Under the pieces are notes generated by a model. The model did no database searches and had not been told where the DNA came from. It was given only the letters and a program-made list of their open reading frames with translations. A stretch of DNA of 8,859 bases from Patescibacteria group bacterium (GTDB taxonomy: Bacteria; Patescibacteriota; Saccharimonadia; Saccharimonadales; Saccharimonadaceae): NCBI GenBank assembly GCA_030917245.1, contig JAUPVA010000049.1, forward strand, positions 1 through 8,859, in the 5' to 3' direction. Each line of letters starts with the position of its first letter. Within the stretch, counting starts at the first letter, position 1. Below, piece after piece: positions 7,204 through 8,859 of the stretch. Both the position numbers and the translations under genes were made by a program.

Positions 7204-8466
7204 TTAGCTTTTTAACAAGAGTTCAAAGTACTCTGTACCCCCAAATGGAATCTTTTGTTTTATATGACGCGTTCCTTGCAACGTATCGGCTGCATATATT
7301 GTAAATGTGCCGTAAAAATCGTTTATTTCATCGACTGCTTCGGTCAAGTACCGACTGCGCGTCTCGTCGCCAAATAAATCAAGCTGGGAGCGATTCGACG
7401 GTTCGAGATTATACAAAAATAACCCCATGGTGCGTACTGCCATATGCTTTGGTCGATTATCGAATAGTCGCGACACCCGCTCCCACACTGCCTCGTTCGT
7501 ATAACAGGGGACTTTGTATGTCCGCTTATCAACAAAGCTTCCGCCCGACACGAACGACAACCATACGCACACCCCGCGAGCTTCAACGTTTCGATATCGT
7601 AGTTTTTTAGCAGTAGTCTCGGCTAAAAAGTGGAGACATGAACGTAAATACGCTTCGTCGCTCGACGGATTTTTTACCACCCATTGCCGACCAACCATAC
7701 CGAACTTCGTATGAACGTCATCGACCTCAAACCCCCGGAGTCGCTGATACCAGTACGTTCCATTAATGCTTCGGAACACCTGTCGCTTAAGGGTACTCTC
7801 TTGCGCAGCCAGCATTTGAAGGGGAGTGAAGATACTATGCGCTCGCAAGCGACTGCCATACCCGTCGGCAATGCCGTTTAGATCCTGCAGCTCCAACGAA
7901 TCAAACACCTCTATGAGGTTATGGTAATCAATCACGTCGAGCCCGTCAGGCTTATGCAACCCCGCTGCAGTCTTTGCTAAGAACCGGTTTGGAGCAATGC
8001 CAATATTCACTGTCATGTAGTCACCGATTTCCCGCTTTACCCGTTCTTTTATCTCGTATCCGATTTTTACAAGTTCATCTGGCTTGCCTTCATACTTGGT
8101 TCCGTGAAAATCAAGCACGCCCTCATCAATGCTGCGCATTTTTACATTAGGGGTATAGTCCTTCATAATCCGGCATAAGTTCTTGTATACATAGTGATAC
8201 TTCGGCGGGTCGGTCTCGAGCAGAATGAAGTCAGGGCACTTTGCCAATGCCTCACTACGCCTGCACCCGACTTTTATGCCGAGTGCCTTCGCTTCGTAGC
8301 TGGCGGCAATAACACAGCACTCTTTACTTAAACGGTTCGTCACACCGATTGGCCGACCACGTAAACTAGGGTGGGCTTGCTGTTCGGCGGTGGCAAAGGC
8401 GCTGTTTAAGTCAATCCACATAATGCTCGGTTTTTCGGTATTCAGACCAAACGGGTTGCTGCTCAT
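7204..8466 (-). CDS. Y-family translesion DNA polymerase, UmuC-type
   Basis: This is an error-prone polymerase for copying past DNA lesions. The 420-residue length nearly equals E. coli UmuC (422). The palm holds Asp19 in WIDLNSAFATAE and Asp114-Glu115 in RSIDEGVLD, the three metal-binding acids. Phe24 is at the steric-gate position that excludes ribonucleotides. Asn21 replaces the Asp of DinB, as in the UmuC wording DVNAFYA, and CVIAASYEAKALGIKVG (51-67) closely follows UmuC. A helix-hairpin-helix-like thumb segment lies near 195-220 and the little finger at about 250-350. QLDLF (361-365) is a beta-clamp binding motif, placed as in UmuC and followed by a UmuC-like tail. Catalytic residues are intact, so it should be active rather than ImuB-like. 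The start overlaps the stop of the small upstream gene (ATGA), with GGGGG four bases before the ATG. No umuD is present in the window. Confidence 0.93.
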   Translation of the reverse strand: MSSNPFGLNTEKPSIMWIDLNSAFATAEQQAHPSLRGRPIGVTNRLSKECCVIAASYEAKALGIKVGCRRSEALAKCPDFILLETDPPKYHYVYKNLCRIMKDYTPNVKMRSIDEGVLDFHGTKYEGKPDELVKIGYEIKERVKREIGDYMTVNIGIAPNRFLAKTAAGLHKPDGLDVIDYHNLIEVFDSLELQDLNGIADGYGSRLRAHSIFTPLQMLAAQESTLKRQVFRSINGTYWYQRLRGFEVDDVHTKFGMVGRQWVVKNPSSDEAYLRSCLHFLAETTAKKLRYRNVEARGVCVWLSFVSGGSFVDKRTYKVPCYTNEAVWERVSRLFDNRPKHMAVRTMGLFLYNLEPSNRSQLDLFGDETRSRYLTEAVDEINDFYGTFTIYAADTLQGTRHIKQKIPFGGTEYFELLLKS

Positions 8467-8735
8467 ACTACCCCCGGAATCATAGCCACGAGTGTCCAGG
8501 TTAATCGCTCCGCGTCATGCTCTAGCCGGTAATCATTGCTGCCGTCCGAAACATCAAAAACATGAATCATGCGCTTACCCTGAGCTGTCGGGTGCCGTAG
8601 CCCTAGGCGCGTGAACAAAATGTCTTGGCCCTGGTAGCGCATTTTGTAGGGCATAACCGTTGCCAATGCCTCTGGACCTTGCCGATATATCACCACCACA
8701 TCAACGCGTTGGTTAATTACGATTGTCGGGTCCAC
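8463..8735 (-). CDS. Small protein coupled to the Y-family polymerase (possible DUF6504-like)
   Basis: This is a 90-residue soluble protein, probably rich in beta strands (VDVVVIY at 11-17, DILFTRLGL at 38-46, KRMIHVFDV at 54-62, NDYRLEHD at 67-74, LTWTLVAMI at 78-86). The start is GTG at 8735, supported by AAGGGG five bases upstream; the ATG two bases further upstream is in another frame and stops within a few codons. Its TGA overlaps the polymerase ATG as ATGA, so the two are translationally coupled. It has the position UmuD holds beside umuC but shows no LexA/UmuD-type Ser-Lys protease features. The order of a basic or aromatic strand, an R/K-x-hydrophobic strand, then YRLE-x-W-x-L loosely resembles the small DUF6504 proteins encoded beside imuB in actinobacteria. 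That resemblance is by eye and unconfirmed. Confidence 0.85.
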   Translation of the reverse strand: MDPTIVINQRVDVVVIYRQGPEALATVMPYKMRYQGQDILFTRLGLRHPTAQGKRMIHVFDVSDGSNDYRLEHDAERLTWTLVAMIPGVV

Positions 8736-8740
8736 ATTTG

Positions 8741-8746
8741 CCCCTT
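8741..8746 (-). promoter_or_regulatory. Shine-Dalgarno fixing the GTG start of the 90-residue gene
   Basis: AAGGGG lies five bases before the GTG at 8735 on the minus strand. It favours this non-ATG start over the out-of-frame ATG at 8737. Confidence 0.7.
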
Positions 8747-8765
8747 GTTGTCGATTAAGATTTCG

Positions 8766-8859
8766 CTATTCATTAAAGACATCTCCAAATAAGTTGAAGA
8801 AACGTTCTAAAAAGTGTTCGCCCGTCATTGGTAGCCCGTTTCTGTAGCTGTAAATGCCG
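8766..8859 (-). CDS. 3' end of an unidentified gene
   Basis: A minus-strand reading frame enters from the right edge and ends at TAG (8768-8766). The last 30 residues include YSYRNGLPMTGEHFLERFFN and end GDVFNE. It lies 30 bases upstream of the 90-residue gene in the same direction, so it may belong to the same transcript. The tail is acidic and aromatic and does not look like the end of a LexA/UmuD peptidase. A second frame is also open here (it would give a basic tail ending at a TAA), so the frame choice rests on the acidic, protein-like composition and the spacing. No function can be assigned from this piece. Confidence 0.5.
   Translation of the reverse strand, partial: GIYSYRNGLPMTGEHFLERFFNLFGDVFNE

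Noticed and set aside
8463..8466. TGA read as a sense codon, as in some CPR lineages
   Set aside because: TGA here works as an ordinary stop in the ATGA overlap, and the proteins align with their families without in-frame TGA codons, so the standard bacterial code fits.
8800..8820. GAAC/GTTC-like pieces near the end of the partial gene, considered as an SOS operator
   Set aside because: On the minus strand GAAC is directly followed by GTTTC, without the four-base spacer of the Gram-positive LexA box, and it lies inside a coding frame. The match is too weak.

Overview
The window looks like chromosomal DNA from a small-genome bacterium of the Patescibacteria/CPR, most likely Candidatus Saccharibacteria (TM7). 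This placement is inferred from gene content and protein style: a MurJ-type transporter with the divergent motif wording I recall from CPR bacteria, a short TilS, tightly packed one-directional genes and moderate GC. No marker phylogeny was possible. Ordinary stop codons are used (TAG, TAA and one TGA) and tryptophan is encoded by TGG. This argues against the CPR lineages that read TGA as glycine.

Layout. From the right edge to about position 808, everything is read on the minus strand with almost no gaps. In transcription order the genes are: the 3' end of an unidentified gene (8859-8766); a 90-residue protein with a GTG start (8735-8463); a UmuC-type Y-family DNA polymerase (8466-7204); a 56-residue glycine-rich membrane protein (7177-7007); tilS (7006-6176); ftsH (6096-4231); a MurJ/MviN-family transporter (4217-2589); and lepA (2586-808). 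Gaps between neighbours are 30, -4, 26, 0, 79, 13 and 2 bases. At the left edge a plus-strand gene for a polytopic membrane protein, cut by the window start, converges on lepA. The two stop codons overlap in one CTAG.

How the genes relate. The right block looks like a small DNA-damage or mutagenesis cassette: a translesion polymerase translationally coupled to a small protein that occupies the place UmuD has beside UmuC, but is not a UmuD. The left block is housekeeping: tRNA-Ile2 lysidine formation (TilS), membrane protein quality control (FtsH), envelope precursor flipping (MurJ family) and back-translocation on the ribosome (LepA/EF4). tilS beside ftsH echoes the classical tilS-hpt-ftsH order of Gram-positive bacteria, without hpt. 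Two candidate promoters fall in the only real gaps: an extended -10 promoter before ftsH, and a TATAAT so close to the 56-residue gene that its transcript would be leaderless.

No RNA genes, insertion sequences, CRISPR arrays or attachment sites were seen, and no stretch over 300 bases lacks a gene. The points most worth a second look are the polymerase plus small-protein pair, the MurJ homologue lacking most of the charged residues known to matter for lipid II flipping, the leaderless small membrane protein, and the odd ftsH leader.
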